Source: Pseudomonas viridiflava (GTDB taxonomy: Bacteria > Pseudomonadota > Gammaproteobacteria > Pseudomonadales > Pseudomonadaceae). Taken from it: 64,000 nt of DNA. Positions within the stretch are counted from its first letter, which is position 1. The number at the start of each line of letters is the position of its first letter. Of the stretch, positions 63,874 through 64,000 are shown one piece after another. The DNA is taken from the NCBI RefSeq assembly GCF_900589395.1, contig NZ_UUIS01000029.1, positions 27,074 to 91,073 on the forward strand. Reading direction: 5' to 3'. The notes beneath the pieces were generated by a model, which worked only from the letters and a program-made list of their open reading frames with translations, was not told where the DNA came from and searched no databases. Position numbers and translations under genes: made by a program.

Positions 63874-64000
63874 TGAACTGGCCTAATGATTCTGGACACC
63901 TCTATCGGGCGCTATGATTGCGCCCAAATCCGAGGTGTTTATGAATATGCGTAATTCTTACTCGAATGAATTCAAGCTCAAGGCAGCAGGCATGGTTCTG
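63874..64000 (+). mobile_element. IS3-family insertion sequence, left end (truncated by the window)
   Basis: The end begins TGAACTGGCC...TGGACACC, the TGxACTG...TGGACA pattern typical of IS3-family terminal inverted repeats. A transposase gene starts 67 bases inside. The exact boundary is set where REP sequence stops. The rest lies beyond the window. Confidence 0.75.
63941..64000 (+). CDS. IS3-type transposase OrfA, first 20 residues
   Basis: ATG 63941 with GAGG upstream begins MNMRNSYSNEFKLKAAGMVL, which matches the start of the HTH transposase subunit OrfA (R..YS.EFK..A). It is cut by the window end. In IS3 elements OrfA joins OrfB by a frameshift; not visible here. Confidence 0.8.
   Translation, partial: MNMRNSYSNEFKLKAAGMVL

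Overview
This is chromosomal DNA from a Pseudomonas of the fluorescens/putida type. It is GC-rich and carries many REP palindromes. The gene order hexR | zwf-pgl-eda, mutarotase, oprB, gtsDCBA matches the glucose-uptake and Entner-Doudoroff locus of P. putida and relatives. The assignment rests on protein-family recognition and remembered gene order; no database search was run.

Layout. 1-1.69 kb is the right end of an integrated element: a truncated CDS, a small HTH protein and a tyrosine integrase, ending at a 20-base tRNA 3'-end fragment followed by a terminator. 1.8-9.2 kb holds an orphan immunity-like gene, an amine-demethylase-like flavoprotein with a betaine-type binding protein and divergent LysR regulator, a membrane GGDEF protein and a small acidic protein. 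9.2-16.5 kb holds a fecR gene with no sigma-factor or receptor gene beside it, a PheC-like periplasmic protein, the three-subunit membrane gluconate 2-dehydrogenase and a gamma-glutamylcyclotransferase-like protein. 16.6-25 kb holds a GAF-GGDEF-EAL protein, mntP behind a yybP-ykoY riboswitch, sodC, two uncharacterised genes, ilvE and an acetyltransferase/glycosyltransferase pair.

25.3-33.9 kb carries cyoABCDE (cytochrome bo quinol oxidase and heme O synthase), dsbB, and cheV with an unusual five-copy dyad array upstream. 33.9-40.4 kb is a chaperone-usher fimbrial cluster on the minus strand. 40.7-48.8 kb carries an RND efflux adaptor and permease, a two-component system, and a GGEEF diguanylate cyclase. 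48.8-52.5 kb carries a four-helix-bundle protein, a DMT exporter, an MFS transporter with divergent HxlR regulator, and a DUF3820 protein. 52.7-63.7 kb is the glucose catabolism and uptake block. The window ends inside an IS3-like element placed exactly at the edge of a REP, where regulators of glucose uptake are often found.

Functionally, periplasmic gluconate oxidation (11.9-15.9 kb) and glucose uptake plus 6-phosphogluconate processing (52.7-63.7 kb) are parallel routes of sugar use. Three c-di-GMP proteins, a fimbrial cluster and cheV point to surface and motility control. No clearly new multigene system is visible. The least explained structure is the 17-bp dyad array at 31242-31451 upstream of cheV.
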